A stretch of DNA of 64,000 nucleotides from Methylophilaceae bacterium (GCA_028342535.1 JAOLWQ010000001.1:186001-250000), one strand, 5' to 3'. Counted from the first letter of the stretch, positions 10,918-22,831 are shown. The notes: a model not told the origin generated them from the letters alone. Numbers and translations: made by a program.

Positions 10918-11683
10918 AGTTTTATTAACTTTTGATATTGTAACTTTAATGCCAGAAATGTTTTCGGCTATAAGTGACTATGGAGTTACTGGAAGAGCTT
11001 TTAAGGAAAATATTGTTAATTTAAATTTATGGAACCCAAGAGAATTTTCAATGGACCTTCATAAAACAGTTGATGATAGAACTTACGGCGGAGGTCCTGG
11101 GATGCTTATGATGGCTAATCCTTTGGTAGAGGCAATTGAAGCCGCCAAGGTAAGACAAAGTAATTTAGGAATAAAAAGTAGTAAAGTTATTCATATGACT
11201 CCTAGAGGAAAATTACTAAGTCATAATGAAGTTAAGAGACTGTTAAGCTGTAAAGGGATCGTGATAATTTCGAGTAGATACGAGGGTATTGACGAAAGAG
11301 TTAATGATTGGATTGATGAAGAAATCTCAATTGGAGATTATGTGTTGAGTGGTGGGGAATTAGCTGCTATGACAATGATGGATTGTCTAATTAGGCAATT
11401 ACCTGGCGTATTAAATGATGATGAGTCGGCAACACAAGATTCTTTTGTTGACGGCCTTTTAGATCATTCTCATTTCACACGGCCTGAAGTTTTTAAAGAC
11501 ATGAAGGTACCTGAGGTTTTATTATCAGGAAATCATGAAAAAATTAGGTTGTGGCGATTAAAGGAATCACTAAAGCTGACTTTAAAAAAACGCCCAGATT
11601 TATTGGCTCAGAAGTTGTTGACTAAAGAGGAGACTCGGCTGCTTAAAGAAATTCAGATTGAGCAGGAACAAGGCTCCATATAA
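10892..11683 (+). CDS. trmD: tRNA (guanine-N1)-methyltransferase TrmD; start may be a few codons downstream
   Basis: [52 protein letters not shown]. Confidence 0.96.
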   Translation: MWIGMRASKVLLTFDIVTLMPEMFSAISDYGVTGRAFKENIVNLNLWNPREFSMDLHKTVDDRTYGGGPGMLMMANPLVEAIEAAKVRQSNLGIKSSKVIHMTPRGKLLSHNEVKRLLSCKGIVIISSRYEGIDERVNDWIDEEISIGDYVLSGGELAAMTMMDCLIRQLPGVLNDDESATQDSFVDGLLDHSHFTRPEVFKDMKVPEVLLSGNHEKIRLWRLKESLKLTLKKRPDLLAQKLLTKEETRLLKEIQIEQEQGSI

Positions 11684-12236
11684 TTTAAAAGGAACAGGAA
11701 TCATGGCAAATATTATTGAAACATTAGAGCAAGAAGAAATAGCACGTTTAGGAAAAAAAATTCCAAAATTCTCACCGGGAGATACAGTAGTAGTAGGTGT
11801 TAATGTTGTTGAGGGAACAAGAAAGCGGGTTCAAGCCTTTGAAGGCGTTGTTATTTCTAAAAGAAATAGAGGATTGAATTCATCATTTATTGTTCGTAAA
11901 ATTTCTTCAGGTGAGGGAATTGAAAGAACTTTTCAACTTCATTCCCCACAAATTGAAAGTATTGAAGTTAGAAGTCGGGGTGATGTACGCAGAGCAAAAT
12001 TATTCTACTTACGTGAACGATCAGGAAAATCTGCAAGAATTAAAGAGCGTTTAAAAGTGCGTGATAGTGACAGTCAGTTTGAAGAGATTCCAGATATGTT
12101 AATCGAAGAAGCTCCAGCGGCAGAAGCAGCTCCAGAAGCTCCAGCGGCAGAAGCTTCAGCGGCAGAAGCAGCTCCAGAAGCTCCAGCGGCAGAAGCAGCT
12201 CCAGAAGCTCCAGCGGCCAGTGACAAACCTGCTTAA
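11658..12236 (+). CDS. rplS: 50S ribosomal protein L19 with Ala/Glu/Pro repeat tail; start probably 11703 ([12 protein letters not shown])
   Basis: [32 protein letters not shown]...; tail [16 protein letters not shown]. Confidence 0.95.
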   Translation: MSRNKAPYNLKGTGIMANIIETLEQEEIARLGKKIPKFSPGDTVVVGVNVVEGTRKRVQAFEGVVISKRNRGLNSSFIVRKISSGEGIERTFQLHSPQIESIEVRSRGDVRRAKLFYLRERSGKSARIKERLKVRDSDSQFEEIPDMLIEEAPAAEAAPEAPAAEASAAEAAPEAPAAEAAPEAPAASDKPA

Positions 12237-12254
12237 TTAGATATATAACTAAAT

Positions 12255-12287
12255 AAAAAAGCCCCATAATTTGGGGCTTTTTTATTT
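12255..12287 (+). terminator. Rho-independent terminator after rplS
   Basis: gcccca-taatt-tggggc hairpin followed by T-rich tract. Confidence 0.85.
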
Positions 12288-12339
12288 AACTAATAAAAAA
12301 ATAATGAAAAGATAGATAAATAGATTTAGAATTAAAGTA

Positions 12340-13266
12340 ATGGATAATGAATCTAAAGGAAAGCCTAGTAATAATCACACAAAAAATAAAATTATTGATG
12401 TATTTATTGACCATCTATGGTTGGAAGATGGCTTATCTAAAAATACATTAAATAGCTATCGATTTGATTTGGAATTATTTACGGAATGGCTAACTAAAAG
12501 CTTAAAAAAAGATATATTAGATGTTTCTAAGGCGGATATTCAGCAGTATCTATCATTTAAATTTCCTACATCTCAATCAAGAAGTATTGCAAGGTTGCTT
12601 GCAACGCTCAGACGATTATTTAGATATTTATTAAGAGAAAACAAAGTAAATAATGACCCTACTCTAGAGATAATTAGTCCAAAAATACCAAAATCTTTAC
12701 CAAAAAGTTTAAGTGAAGAAGAGGTGGAGGCACTTCTAAATGCTCCTAATATTAAAACTATTTCTGGATTAAGAGATAAGGCAATGCTTGAATTGTTATA
12801 TGCCTGTGGCCTTCGTGTTTCCGAATTAGTTAACATACTTTTAACCGAATTAAGTATGAGTGAGGGTGTTATAAGAATTACAGGTAAAGGCAGCAAAACC
12901 CGATTAGTCCCTATGGGGGAAGAAGCACTAGATTGGCTAAAGAATTATATTAATGAGAGTAGAAATAAAATTTTAAATAACAAAACATCTAGCTATCTCT
13001 TTATTACAAGTCGTGGAAGCGCAATGACGAGGCAAGCATTTTGGTATTTAATAAGAAGATATTCAATTATTGCTCAAATAAAAAAACCAATATCACCTCA
13101 TATATTAAGACATGCGTTTGCAACACATTTGATAAATCATGGAGCAGATATAAGGGTTGTTCAAATGCTTCTTGGTCATAGTGACATTTCAACGACACAA
13201 ATTTATACTCATGTAGCAAGAGAAAGGTTAAAAAAAATTCATCAATCCCATCACCCAAGAGGGTAA
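12340..13266 (+). CDS. xerD: Site-specific tyrosine recombinase XerD
   Basis: HILRHAFATHLINHGADIRVVQMLLGHSDISTTQIYTHVARERLKKIHQSHHPRG. Confidence 0.93.
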   Translation: MDNESKGKPSNNHTKNKIIDVFIDHLWLEDGLSKNTLNSYRFDLELFTEWLTKSLKKDILDVSKADIQQYLSFKFPTSQSRSIARLLATLRRLFRYLLRENKVNNDPTLEIISPKIPKSLPKSLSEEEVEALLNAPNIKTISGLRDKAMLELLYACGLRVSELVNILLTELSMSEGVIRITGKGSKTRLVPMGEEALDWLKNYINESRNKILNNKTSSYLFITSRGSAMTRQAFWYLIRRYSIIAQIKKPISPHILRHAFATHLINHGADIRVVQMLLGHSDISTTQIYTHVARERLKKIHQSHHPRG

Positions 13267-13268
13267 AT

Positions 13269-13637
13269 TTATCGTTCTAAAATAACACCAACAAAATCTG
13301 TATCAGGAAGAATTTTTTGTTTTGAAATTTTTAATACAATTTTTTCAAAGTGAAATTTTTCTTTTAAGCAACTTATAATATCCTCACCAAAATCTTCGAG
13401 GAGGTGGTGCTCGTGTTTCGAGGCAATCATTTTTATTTCAGATTCAATTAAGGCGTAGTCAATTGTTTTAGAAATATCATTTGAATCAAAAATTTCATTT
13501 CCTTTTAGCTGGATATCGACATCAATTATAAGTTGCTGGGAAATAGCTCTTTCCCAATCGGGTACACCAATTTTGGTAATTAATTTAAGGCCGTGCAGAA
13601 AAATATTATTTGTCATGAAGAATTTATTGTTTTTCAA
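13269..13637 (-). CDS. folB: Dihydroneopterin aldolase FolB
   Basis: FLHGLKLITKIGVPDWERAISQQLIIDVDI. Confidence 0.9.
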   Translation of the reverse strand: MKNNKFFMTNNIFLHGLKLITKIGVPDWERAISQQLIIDVDIQLKGNEIFDSNDISKTIDYALIESEIKMIASKHEHHLLEDFGEDIISCLKEKFHFEKIVLKISKQKILPDTDFVGVILER

Positions 13638-13651
13638 ATATAATACCTACT

Positions 13652-14239
13652 ATGATAAATCAAATTTTCCTTATTTCTAGTGCTTATTTAATTGGATCCC
13701 TATCTTTTGGGATAATCGTTAGTAAGTTTTTTAATCTATCAGATCCAAGAACTATCGGATCGAAAAATCCTGGAGCTACAAATGTTTTAAGAACGGGGAA
13801 TAAGCTCGCTGCAATTTTGACATTATTAGGAGATATCCTTAAAGCTACCGCTGTTGTGAAGATTGCAATACTTATTGGTTTAAATGACTTAGAAACGATG
13901 CAAGTTTGTTTAGCAGTTTTGATTGGGCATACTTACCCAATTTACTATAAATTTAAAGGAGGGAAAGGAGTTGCAACTGCTCTCGGTATTTTACTAGCTA
14001 CTAATTGGATATTAGCCTTAAGTACAATTTTTATTTGGGTAATTATTTTTTCTATATGGCGATATTCTTCGTTGGCGGCTATTATTGCCTCTTTATTTGT
14101 TCCAATTATTAGTTATTTCTTAAATGACACATCATATATATTGCTTACGAATATCTTAATTACTGCTTTAATTCTTTTCAATCATCACGAAAACATTAAA
14201 AACTTAATTAAAGGTGTTGAGCCAAGCTTTAAAAATTAG
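13652..14239 (+). CDS. plsY: Glycerol-3-phosphate acyltransferase PlsY
   Basis: [50 protein letters not shown]. Confidence 0.96.
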   Translation: MINQIFLISSAYLIGSLSFGIIVSKFFNLSDPRTIGSKNPGATNVLRTGNKLAAILTLLGDILKATAVVKIAILIGLNDLETMQVCLAVLIGHTYPIYYKFKGGKGVATALGILLATNWILALSTIFIWVIIFSIWRYSSLAAIIASLFVPIISYFLNDTSYILLTNILITALILFNHHENIKNLIKGVEPSFKN

Positions 14240-15245
14240 ACTCAATCTCTGATAATTTCCATCTTGGCTGTACAGAAAATTTATAATCATTTTTGGAAGA
14301 TAAGTGAGCTCTGAGGGCACCTGCTAGGGCAATCATCGCTCCATTATCTGTACAAAATTCTAGCTTTGGAAAATAAGCTCTAAAATTTTCACTCTTAGAT
14401 TGAGTTATCAATTTCTCTCTTAATTTCTTATTAGCCCCAACCCCTCCTGAGATCACTATATTATTATAGGAAGTTTGTTTTAGAGCTTGAATAGATTTTT
14501 TTACGAGCACGTCTGTAATAGATTCTTGAAAAGAAAAAGCAATATTTGCTTTAACTGCGAGTGTTAGATTTGGTTGTTTTTTTACTAAAGTTAAAACTGC
14601 AGTCTTAAGACCACTAAAACTGAAATCTAATCCATGAGTATGAAACAGGGGCCTAGGAAGATCGTATTTTGCATTACCTTTATCAGCTAATTCTGATAAT
14701 GCAGACCCGCCAGGATAGCCTAATCCAAGAAGCTTCGCAGTTTTATCAAAGGCTTCACCTGCTGCGTCATCTAAAGTGTCACCCAATATTTTATATTGGC
14801 CAATACCTTTTACATCTATAAGTTGAGTGTGCCCCCCTGATACTAAAAGTGCTACAAAAGGAAAAGAAGGTTTATCGTCTTCAAGCATTGGAGCTAGTAA
14901 ATGGCCTTCAAGATGATGTACTGGAATTGAAGGTATATTTAATGAATATGCTAGGGCTTCAGCTAACGAACTTCCAACTAAAAGAGCTCCAGATAATCCA
15001 GGCCCCGCAGTATATGCAATTGAGTCAATTAAATTAATCGAAATAGAGTTATCTTTGAGTAATTGATCAATAAGTGGAATTATATATTTGATATGATCGC
15101 GTGAAGCAAGCTCAGGGACAACTCCGCCATAAAAGGAATGAAGTTTAACTTGAGAGTGTAACGTATGGCCTAAGAGCCCTTTTTCTGTGTCATAGAGAGC
15201 AATTCCTGTTTCGTCACATGAGCTTTCAATTCCAAGAACAAGCAT
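14229..15245 (-). CDS. tsaD: tRNA N6-adenosine threonylcarbamoyltransferase TsaD
   Basis: [40 protein letters not shown]. Confidence 0.97.
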   Translation of the reverse strand: MLVLGIESSCDETGIALYDTEKGLLGHTLHSQVKLHSFYGGVVPELASRDHIKYIIPLIDQLLKDNSISINLIDSIAYTAGPGLSGALLVGSSLAEALAYSLNIPSIPVHHLEGHLLAPMLEDDKPSFPFVALLVSGGHTQLIDVKGIGQYKILGDTLDDAAGEAFDKTAKLLGLGYPGGSALSELADKGNAKYDLPRPLFHTHGLDFSFSGLKTAVLTLVKKQPNLTLAVKANIAFSFQESITDVLVKKSIQALKQTSYNNIVISGGVGANKKLREKLITQSKSENFRAYFPKLEFCTDNGAMIALAGALRAHLSSKNDYKFSVQPRWKLSEIESNF

Positions 15246-15367
15246 TTAGATAGTATTTTTATTTATATTAGTTGAAAAAAATGAATATTAGCATTAAAAT
15301 GTCAACCTTTCTAAGATTAGTAAAATTTTTTATTAATTCATAGAGTTAAACTTTAAAGAGATTATTA

Positions 15368-15580
15368 ATGTCAACAGTAAAAGTAAAAGAAAACGAACCA
15401 TTTGATGTCGCACTAAGGCGATTTAAAAGACTTGTTGAGAAAACAGGGTTGTTAAATGATTTGCGCGCTAGAGAATTTTATGAAAAGCCTACTTGGGAAC
15501 GCAAAAGAAAAGCTGCAGCAGCTGTCAAGAGACAATATCGACGCTTAAGAAATCAAATGCTACCCCCAAAACTTTTCTAA
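15368..15580 (+). CDS. rpsU: 30S ribosomal protein S21
   Basis: [43 protein letters not shown]. Confidence 0.97.
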   Translation: MSTVKVKENEPFDVALRRFKRLVEKTGLLNDLRAREFYEKPTWERKRKAAAAVKRQYRRLRNQMLPPKLF

Positions 15581-15587
15581 GTTACAA

Positions 15588-16031
15588 GTGTCATTAAAGA
15601 TTCAAATTACTGATGACATGAAATCCTCAATGCGTAGTAAAGATTCTTCGCGTCTAGGAACTATTAGGCTTCTTCTAGCCGCAATTAAACAAAAAGAAAT
15701 TGATGAGCAAATAGAACTTGTTGATGCAGATATTGTTTCAATAATTGATAAGATGTTAAAGCAACGACGTGATTCTATTAGTGCATTTAACAAAGCAGAC
15801 CGTAAAGATTTAGTTGAAAAAGAAGAGTTTGAGCTTAAAGTGCTTCAAGATTATATGCCACTGCAATTTACAGAGCAAGAGGTTGAAAAAGCTATAGTTA
15901 ATGCAATTGAAAGTACCGGTGCTAATTCAATGAAGGATATGGGTGCCATAATGAATATTCTCAAACCAAAACTGGCTGGTAAAGCTAACATGGCTGATGT
16001 TTCAAACAAGATAAAAACAAAACTTACGTAA
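15588..16031 (+). CDS. yqeY: GatB/YqeY domain protein (GTG start)
   Basis: DDMKSSMRSKDSSRLGTIRLLLAAIKQKEID; between rpsU and dnaG. Confidence 0.92.
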   Translation: MSLKIQITDDMKSSMRSKDSSRLGTIRLLLAAIKQKEIDEQIELVDADIVSIIDKMLKQRRDSISAFNKADRKDLVEKEEFELKVLQDYMPLQFTEQEVEKAIVNAIESTGANSMKDMGAIMNILKPKLAGKANMADVSNKIKTKLT

Positions 16032-16094
16032 CTTTTTTATATTTTAAGTAAAAATTCTACTTTTTCTTTTAGTTATTAAGATAAAATCCTTAAT

Positions 16095-17819
16095 ATGGCT
16101 TTTCCAGACTCCTTTACGCAAGAATTACTAAATAGAATTGATATAGTAAACATCATAGATAAGAGAGTACAGTTAAAAAAAAGAGGTTCAAATTTTATAG
16201 CTTGTTGCCCTTTTCATGATGAAAAAACACCATCATTTACTGTAAGTCCTTCTAAACAGTTTTATCATTGTTTTGGTTGTAGTGCGAGTGGCGATGCTAT
16301 TCAATTTTTAATTGAATATGAAGGGTTAACATTTGTTGATTCTATTACCGAACTTGCTAATTCTATTGGCTTAGAGGTTCCAAATGACGCACCTCAAAAG
16401 ATTGAAAAAAACAATGAAAATGCAAATTTAGAGGAAGTAATAAAAATTGCAAGTATCTTTTATCAAAAACAATTAAGAGAGTCAGTAAAAGCAATAAGCT
16501 ATTTAAAATCAAGAGGGTTAACTGGAGAAATAGCCAAAGAATTTGAAATTGGCTTTGCACCTGAAGGATGGCAAAATTTAAAAATACCATTTAAGAAATA
16601 TGAGAACGAAATTCTTGTAAAAGCCGGTCTTGTCGTCAAAAGTGATAAAGGAAAATACTATGATCGTTTTAGAGATCGAATCATATTTCCTATTTATAGC
16701 GATAAGGGCAAGATAATTGGGTTCGGAGGCAGAGTAATCAATCCAGAAGATACCCCTAAATATTATAACTCCCCAGAGACACCTCTATTTCAAAAAAGTT
16801 ATGAGCTTTATGGGCTATTAGCATCAAGAAAATCTATTCGAGAAAAAGGTTATGTATTAGTAGTTGAGGGATACATGGATGTAGTAGGACTTGCTCAAAA
16901 AGGAATTAAAAATGCTGTAGCAACTTTAGGAACTGCTACAACAGCTTTTCATATTAAAAAATTATTACGATACACTGAAGAAATTATTTTTTGTTTTGAT
17001 GGAGATGATGCTGGGCGAAATGCGTCATGGCGTGCAATGAATAATGCTTTAATTTCAGTTACAGATGTAACACAACTAAAGTTTTTATTTTTACCAGATG
17101 GCTATGATCCTGATTCCTTTGTAAAAGAAAACTCTTCTGAAGATTTTGAGATTTTAGCAAAAAATGCGACTCCATTAACTGAATATATAATTCAATACTT
17201 AACCAAAAATAATGATCTTGTAAACTCAGAAAAAAAAGTAAAGTTTTTAAATGATTTAAAGCCTATTTTTGAACAAATAAAAGCCTCAAAATTATTATTA
17301 CTATTTAAAAAAAGAATAGCAGAAATGATTAATTTGGATATGGATGAGATTGATCAAATATTAGAAATAAATAAACCTTATATAAAAAAAAGTAGCAATA
17401 AAGTTCCAAACAGGCTTCCAATGAGCCCCATAAGAAAGTTTTGTCTTTTACTTATTTTAAGGCCAGATTTAATAAAACAAGAGGATTTAAAATATTTTAC
17501 TTCGGATAAAATAGATGACAAGTTGGTATTGGCTATAATGGAGATGACAAAAAAAGGTGGCCTAAATAATTCAGCAGCAATTATACATTTTTTATCAAGT
17601 CGATTTGATGCTGAACTAATTAGGCAAGTTCATACTCAACTTGCAACATTTGATGATGAGATGGAAATGGAGGATGAGGTTAAAGCATTGAGGATAAGCA
17701 TCATAAAACGACATTCTTTGGTGACAAATAAAAGTAAGCTGAATGAAGCTACAAAAAAAAGCTTAGCTTCACTTTCTGAAGAAGAAAGAGAGTTTATAAA
17801 AAATATAGGTAAATTATAA
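16095..17819 (+). CDS. dnaG: DNA primase DnaG
   Basis: Zinc finger CCPFHDEKTPSFTVSPSKQFYHCFGC; Toprim VVEGYMDVV. Confidence 0.97.
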   Translation: MAFPDSFTQELLNRIDIVNIIDKRVQLKKRGSNFIACCPFHDEKTPSFTVSPSKQFYHCFGCSASGDAIQFLIEYEGLTFVDSITELANSIGLEVPNDAPQKIEKNNENANLEEVIKIASIFYQKQLRESVKAISYLKSRGLTGEIAKEFEIGFAPEGWQNLKIPFKKYENEILVKAGLVVKSDKGKYYDRFRDRIIFPIYSDKGKIIGFGGRVINPEDTPKYYNSPETPLFQKSYELYGLLASRKSIREKGYVLVVEGYMDVVGLAQKGIKNAVATLGTATTAFHIKKLLRYTEEIIFCFDGDDAGRNASWRAMNNALISVTDVTQLKFLFLPDGYDPDSFVKENSSEDFEILAKNATPLTEYIIQYLTKNNDLVNSEKKVKFLNDLKPIFEQIKASKLLLLFKKRIAEMINLDMDEIDQILEINKPYIKKSSNKVPNRLPMSPIRKFCLLLILRPDLIKQEDLKYFTSDKIDDKLVLAIMEMTKKGGLNNSAAIIHFLSSRFDAELIRQVHTQLATFDDEMEMEDEVKALRISIIKRHSLVTNKSKLNEATKKSLASLSEEEREFIKNIGKL

Positions 17820-17962
17820 GCAATTGATTTTTAATGCTTTTTATAAGAGCAATTAAAAAATTTAATTGATTTAAAATTGATACTCTGCTAAAATTCTTTT
17901 TCCAAAAAATGTTATTTTGACCATTAAAAATATAGTCCCATATGAATTAATTAGAGGTAGCC

Positions 17963-19927
17963 ATGGCAAGACCTAAAAAAAATCCAGAAGATAAAAAAAC
18001 CAAACGTGTGACAAGAGTTAAGAAACTTAAAGATTTATATCTTAAAGATGCAGCAAATAATCCTGAAGAAGCTGAAAACCGAAGATTACAATTAAAGGCA
18101 TTAATAATCCTAGGAAAGGAAAGAGGATATTTAACATATGCAGAAGTTAATGACCATCTACCTGATGAAATTACTGAAAGTGACCAATTAGAAGGAATTA
18201 TTGGCATCATCAATGATATGGGGATTTTAGTTTATGAGCGAGCGCCTGATGCAGAAGAATTATTAATGTCGGATGCGCCAGCTCCAGTCACGGATGAAGA
18301 AGCTGCAGAAGAAGCAGAGCAAGCGTTAGCAACTGTTGATTCTGAGTTTGGGAGAACAACTGACCCTGTTCGAATGTACATGCGAGAAATGGGAACAGTT
18401 GATTTACTTACGCGAGAAGGTGAAATTGTCATTGCAAAACGTATTGAGGAAGGTCTAAGAAGTATGGTTCAAGCAATTTCAGCATGTCCAGGAATTATTG
18501 ATGATTTAATGACAATTGCTACAAAAGTTAAAAAAGCTGAAATAACAGTCGATGAATTTGTTGATGGCTTGATAGATATGGAAGCGGAGAAGGAATTAGC
18601 AAAAGTAGAAGCTGCATTAGAATTTGAAGCTTCTGGAGCCGAGCCTCCAGAGGAAGATGATGAGAATGAAACAGGAAAAGCAAGCGGAATGTCGCCTGAA
18701 GATTTAGCTAAATTGACAGAAGAGGTATTAAGACGATTCGGTGTAATTAAAAGAGCACATAATAAATTAGCTAATTTACGTGCTAAAGGTAAATGGATGG
18801 ACGACAGTGACTACCTTAAAAACCAAGAATATATTCTCAAAGAACTTATTAATTTTAGATTTTCTTCAAAATTTATTGAATTATTATGCGATAAAGTGAG
18901 AATATTTATTTCTCAGATTAGAGGCCATGAAAGACAGGTAATGGAATTCTGTGTTGAAAACTCTAAAATGCCCAGAACAAATTTTGTAAAAAGTTTTCCT
19001 GGAAATGAAACAAATTTAAAATGGCTTAAAGAGCAAATGAAACTAGATAAACCATATATTCCTGAATTAGAAAAGAGAAAACATGACATTATTGATCAGC
19101 AACAGAAATTAATTGCATTAGAAGCAGAATGTGGAATTCCTATTTTTCATTTTAAAGAGATTAATAGGCAGATGACGTCAGGAGAATTTAGAGCAAAAAA
19201 AGCAAAACGTGAAATGATAGAAGCAAATTTAAGACTAGTTATATCTATTGCAAAAAAATATACTAATCGTGGCTTGCAGTTTTTAGACTTAATTCAAGAA
19301 GGGAATATTGGTCTTATGAAAGCTGTAGATAAGTTTGAATATCGTCGAGGATATAAATTCTCAACATATGCAACATGGTGGATTCGTCAAGCAATCACTC
19401 GCTCAATTGCAGACCAAGCAAGAACAATTCGAATCCCAGTACATATGATTGAGACTATCAATAAAATGAATCGAATTTCAAGGCAAATTTTACAAGCGAC
19501 TGGACAAGAGCCAGAACCATCAGAGTTAGCAGAGAAAATGGAAATGCCAGAAGAAAAAATTAGAAAAATATTAAAAATATCTAAAGAGCCAATTTCAATG
19601 GAAACCCCGATTGGAGATGATGATGATTCTCATCTAGGCGACTTTATAGAAGATGTTGGAACGTTAACTCCAGATGATGCAGCCGTATATGAAAGCTTAA
19701 GGAATGTAACATCTGAAATTTTAGAAGGTTTAACCCCCCGCGAGGCAAAAGTTCTAAGAATGAGATTTGGCATAGAAATGAATACTGACCATACGCTTGA
19801 AGAAGTCGGGAAACAGTTTGACGTGACCCGTGAGAGAATACGACAAATTGAAGCGAAAGCACTTAGAAAATTAAGGCATCCTACACGATCTGAAAGATTG
19901 AAAAGCTTCTTAGAAACTAAAGAGTAA
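17963..19927 (+). CDS. rpoD: RNA polymerase sigma factor RpoD (sigma-70)
   Basis: Regions 2.3/2.4 [34 protein letters not shown]; region 4 [20 protein letters not shown]. Confidence 0.98.
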   Translation: MARPKKNPEDKKTKRVTRVKKLKDLYLKDAANNPEEAENRRLQLKALIILGKERGYLTYAEVNDHLPDEITESDQLEGIIGIINDMGILVYERAPDAEELLMSDAPAPVTDEEAAEEAEQALATVDSEFGRTTDPVRMYMREMGTVDLLTREGEIVIAKRIEEGLRSMVQAISACPGIIDDLMTIATKVKKAEITVDEFVDGLIDMEAEKELAKVEAALEFEASGAEPPEEDDENETGKASGMSPEDLAKLTEEVLRRFGVIKRAHNKLANLRAKGKWMDDSDYLKNQEYILKELINFRFSSKFIELLCDKVRIFISQIRGHERQVMEFCVENSKMPRTNFVKSFPGNETNLKWLKEQMKLDKPYIPELEKRKHDIIDQQQKLIALEAECGIPIFHFKEINRQMTSGEFRAKKAKREMIEANLRLVISIAKKYTNRGLQFLDLIQEGNIGLMKAVDKFEYRRGYKFSTYATWWIRQAITRSIADQARTIRIPVHMIETINKMNRISRQILQATGQEPEPSELAEKMEMPEEKIRKILKISKEPISMETPIGDDDDSHLGDFIEDVGTLTPDDAAVYESLRNVTSEILEGLTPREAKVLRMRFGIEMNTDHTLEEVGKQFDVTRERIRQIEAKALRKLRHPTRSERLKSFLETKE

Positions 19928-19931
19928 AAAA

Positions 19932-20008
<77 letters not shown>

Positions 20009-20035
20009 ACAACAAAGGTTTTAGGAGCAGATCTT

Positions 20036-21670
20036 TTATTTAAAATCTTTTAATCTCCAAATCGTTGCTGGAATCCAACCCATAGGATCTGCCCCGGGCT
20101 GAACCACTTTAGTTGTATAAAAGTCTTCGTAGGTAAATTGTTGTGGGACATGCCCAACTCTTTCATAAAGATTTGTTGCTATGATAATTTCAGGAATAGC
20201 TTCTGCGCCCTTCCATGTCACTGTGTTTTTGCCTGAGGTTAAAATGATGGTGGGGCGGTATTCTTTTATCAACTGTACTATTTTATTTTTATCATAACCA
20301 GATGCACGATATTCCGTTCTAAGCGCAATTAACCTGTAATTAGTTAACCCTGTTACTGAAGATCTTGGAACAGATAAATTTGCAAGGGACAATATTGCTT
20401 CCCAATGACCATCTGCCGCTAATGTAGAGTTCTCTCTAGAGAGACCATAAACTTTAGATGCCACTTTTAAATACTGACTTCTTTCAACCATGTTTTTACT
20501 TCGGAAAGAGTCACTAGTATTTATCCAACGGATTGCCTCTGATATTGTAAATATGCGGTCTTTCTTTACTATATAGTTGTTTACCATAGGTAAAATTATA
20601 AACATGCTTGTGAGGCTAAGAATTATAAGCGATGATCTCTTTACTCTTATTGATGCATTATTACTTAGATATTTCCATCCTAATGCGCTTAAACCTGCCA
20701 GACCTATAAGACAATTAGCCAGATGATATTCTAGGCCTAATTTAGACCAATATTCAATTAATGGGATAATTACTAATATCCCCCAAAAGTAAAAACGATT
20801 TAAGTTGATTAACTTTTTGTCTAAATATAATTTAATAAGATAAAGAATTGAAGCACTGGCAGTGCAAATAAGAAACCAATTGGCATTTATTATTGTATGC
20901 ACAGGGAATTTCCATCCAGCATTTTGTATTGAGGCACCTATGAAAAAATATGAATTAAATAAATCAATCAAGTCCCAATTTCTGAACATTAAGACAAAAC
21001 CAAGAATACTAAAGCCTGATACTGCTGAACCAATAAGGTATTTAACCAGCACACGCCAACCATAACCAATTAGAATAGCAATGCCTGCAAATATAAAAAA
21101 AGGCAAGAATGGCTCTCTTAATAAAATACCAAAAGACACCAGGCCACCAATCAAATAAAATGAGTAAGTATCTTCTTTGCTAGAATTTTGCCAAATAAGC
21201 AAGGATGAAAACAATGGAAGGAATGCTGCCCAAATGCTATTTCTAAAACCATACAATATAATCTCAACATCATTCATTATGATTAATAGGGTAGTCATTA
21301 AAATGAAAGTAAACACAGTGCTACCACTTTCTTTTAAAATAACTTTAAATAAGATAATAGAAGCAGCAATGGCAATGAGCCCATCAATTAATCTTAATAG
21401 TACGTATTGATTTACTTCAAGACTATAGACCCAAGAGCTCATAAATTGGTATAAATGAAGCGTTATACTCAAAATGGGATCACCATTTGTTAAAGAAAGA
21501 TAAATATGTCGGGCTGCACTTGTATAAAACCCACCATCAATTTCAGGCAACCCTGATAAAAGTTGCAGCCTTAAAAATCCAGTAGTGAGGATAGCTACAG
21601 TAATGGCAATAAACAAAGAAAACAATTTAAAGGCCATTATTTTATTAAGGATATTAAGCATATTAAGCAT
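20036..21670 (-). CDS. Polytopic membrane protein, possible GT-C-type glycosyltransferase/ligase
   Basis: About 10 or more hydrophobic segments, LLREPFLPFF motif and soluble C-terminal domain; adjacent to glycan locus. Confidence 0.6.
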   Translation of the reverse strand: MLNMLNILNKIMAFKLFSLFIAITVAILTTGFLRLQLLSGLPEIDGGFYTSAARHIYLSLTNGDPILSITLHLYQFMSSWVYSLEVNQYVLLRLIDGLIAIAASIILFKVILKESGSTVFTFILMTTLLIIMNDVEIILYGFRNSIWAAFLPLFSSLLIWQNSSKEDTYSFYLIGGLVSFGILLREPFLPFFIFAGIAILIGYGWRVLVKYLIGSAVSGFSILGFVLMFRNWDLIDLFNSYFFIGASIQNAGWKFPVHTIINANWFLICTASASILYLIKLYLDKKLINLNRFYFWGILVIIPLIEYWSKLGLEYHLANCLIGLAGLSALGWKYLSNNASIRVKRSSLIILSLTSMFIILPMVNNYIVKKDRIFTISEAIRWINTSDSFRSKNMVERSQYLKVASKVYGLSRENSTLAADGHWEAILSLANLSVPRSSVTGLTNYRLIALRTEYRASGYDKNKIVQLIKEYRPTIILTSGKNTVTWKGAEAIPEIIIATNLYERVGHVPQQFTYEDFYTTKVVQPGADPMGWIPATIWRLKDFK

Positions 21671-21833
21671 TATTATATAGATATTTGGTTGATTGGCATT
21701 TAAAAAAAGTTAGATTTAACTACTTTGAATCAAACAAAAATTTTACAAGTTAAACAAAGGGCAAGAATGTAATAAGCTCATAAATGATTGAAAATAGAGC
21801 ATCACAAAGGTTTATAATGCATAAAAAATCTAA

Positions 21834-21947
21834 AAGCTTTTTTCATATTATAGATGTAAAAACTGCAAAATACTTTATGCTCCTGAGCATTTTTATAAAC
21901 AGTTCCTTGAATTGTTTACTAATAAATCTTTTGAAGCCTTAAGATAA
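21834..21947 (+). pseudogene. Possible remnant of a zinc-ribbon protein (e.g. methyltransferase N-terminus)
   Basis: Frame reads KLFSYYRCKNCKILYAPEHFYKQFLELFTNKSFEALR*, no start codon, flanked by stops. Confidence 0.3.
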
Positions 21948-22009
21948 ATTTATACTTACAGAATAATGTTAATATTATAATTAAAAATTAATTTATTTAA
22001 TATTAAATT

Positions 22010-22831
22010 TTGGGAAAACTTAAAATGAAAGTAGTTCTACTTGCTGGAGGTTTGGGGACAAGAATTTCTGAAGAAACTATACACAAGCCAAAGCCAATGG
22101 TAGAAATTGGTGGGCTTCCGATTCTTTGGCATGTTATGAAGATCTATTCACATTATGGCATTAATGATTTTATTATTTGTTGTGGATACAAGGGTTACTT
22201 AATTAAAGAATATTTTTCAAATTATTACCTTCAAACTTCGGATGTAACTTTTGATTTATCATCAAATCAAACCACTTATCATAAAAGTAAAACTGAACCA
22301 TGGAGAATTACTTTAGTAGATACAGGGGATACAACAGAGACGGGCGGAAGAATTGCAAAAATAAGAAAATACTTAGATAAAGATGAAACTTTCTGTATGA
22401 CTTATGGTGATGGATTATCAGATGTTAATATTAGTAATTTAGTTGAGTACCATAAAAAAAATAAACGTTTAGCAACTTTAACAGCTGCAATTCCTCCCGG
22501 AAGATTTGGTGCGCTATCTATAGATAATGATAGTGTAGTTAATAAATTTCTGGAAAAACCTAAAGGCGATAACGCATATATTAATGGTGGGTTTTTCGTA
22601 CTTTCAGAAAAAGTAATTGATCTCATAAAAGGTGACAAAACATTTTGGGAAAGAGGGCCGATAGAAACTCTGGCAAAAAACAATCAATTAATAGCATTTA
22701 AACACGATGGTTTCTGGCAGCCTATGGATACTTTAAGAGAAAGAAATTACTTACAAGAATTATGGGAGTCTGGTAAAGCTCCGTGGAAAGTTTGGAAAGA
22801 TAATGAAAAAATAGTTAACACAAGAATTTAA
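22010..22831 (+). CDS. rfbF: Glucose-1-phosphate cytidylyltransferase; start probably 22025 (MKVVLLAGG)
   Basis: MKVVLLAGGLGTRISEETIHKPKPMVEIGGLPILWHVMK. Confidence 0.95.
   Translation: MGKLKMKVVLLAGGLGTRISEETIHKPKPMVEIGGLPILWHVMKIYSHYGINDFIICCGYKGYLIKEYFSNYYLQTSDVTFDLSSNQTTYHKSKTEPWRITLVDTGDTTETGGRIAKIRKYLDKDETFCMTYGDGLSDVNISNLVEYHKKNKRLATLTAAIPPGRFGALSIDNDSVVNKFLEKPKGDNAYINGGFFVLSEKVIDLIKGDKTFWERGPIETLAKNNQLIAFKHDGFWQPMDTLRERNYLQELWESGKAPWKVWKDNEKIVNTRI

Noticed and set aside
12108-12231. Regular repeats considered as a CRISPR-like array
   Set aside because: Repeats are contiguous, in frame and coding within rplS; no spacers and no cas genes
12040-12267. Minus-strand Leu-rich ORF ([16 protein letters not shown])
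   Set aside because: Antisense translation of the rplS tandem repeat and terminator; not a plausible gene
12340-13266. Tyrosine recombinase considered as a mobile-element integrase
   Set aside because: Sequence matches housekeeping XerD (C-terminal HQSHHPRG), lies in conserved context, 7 kb from the island
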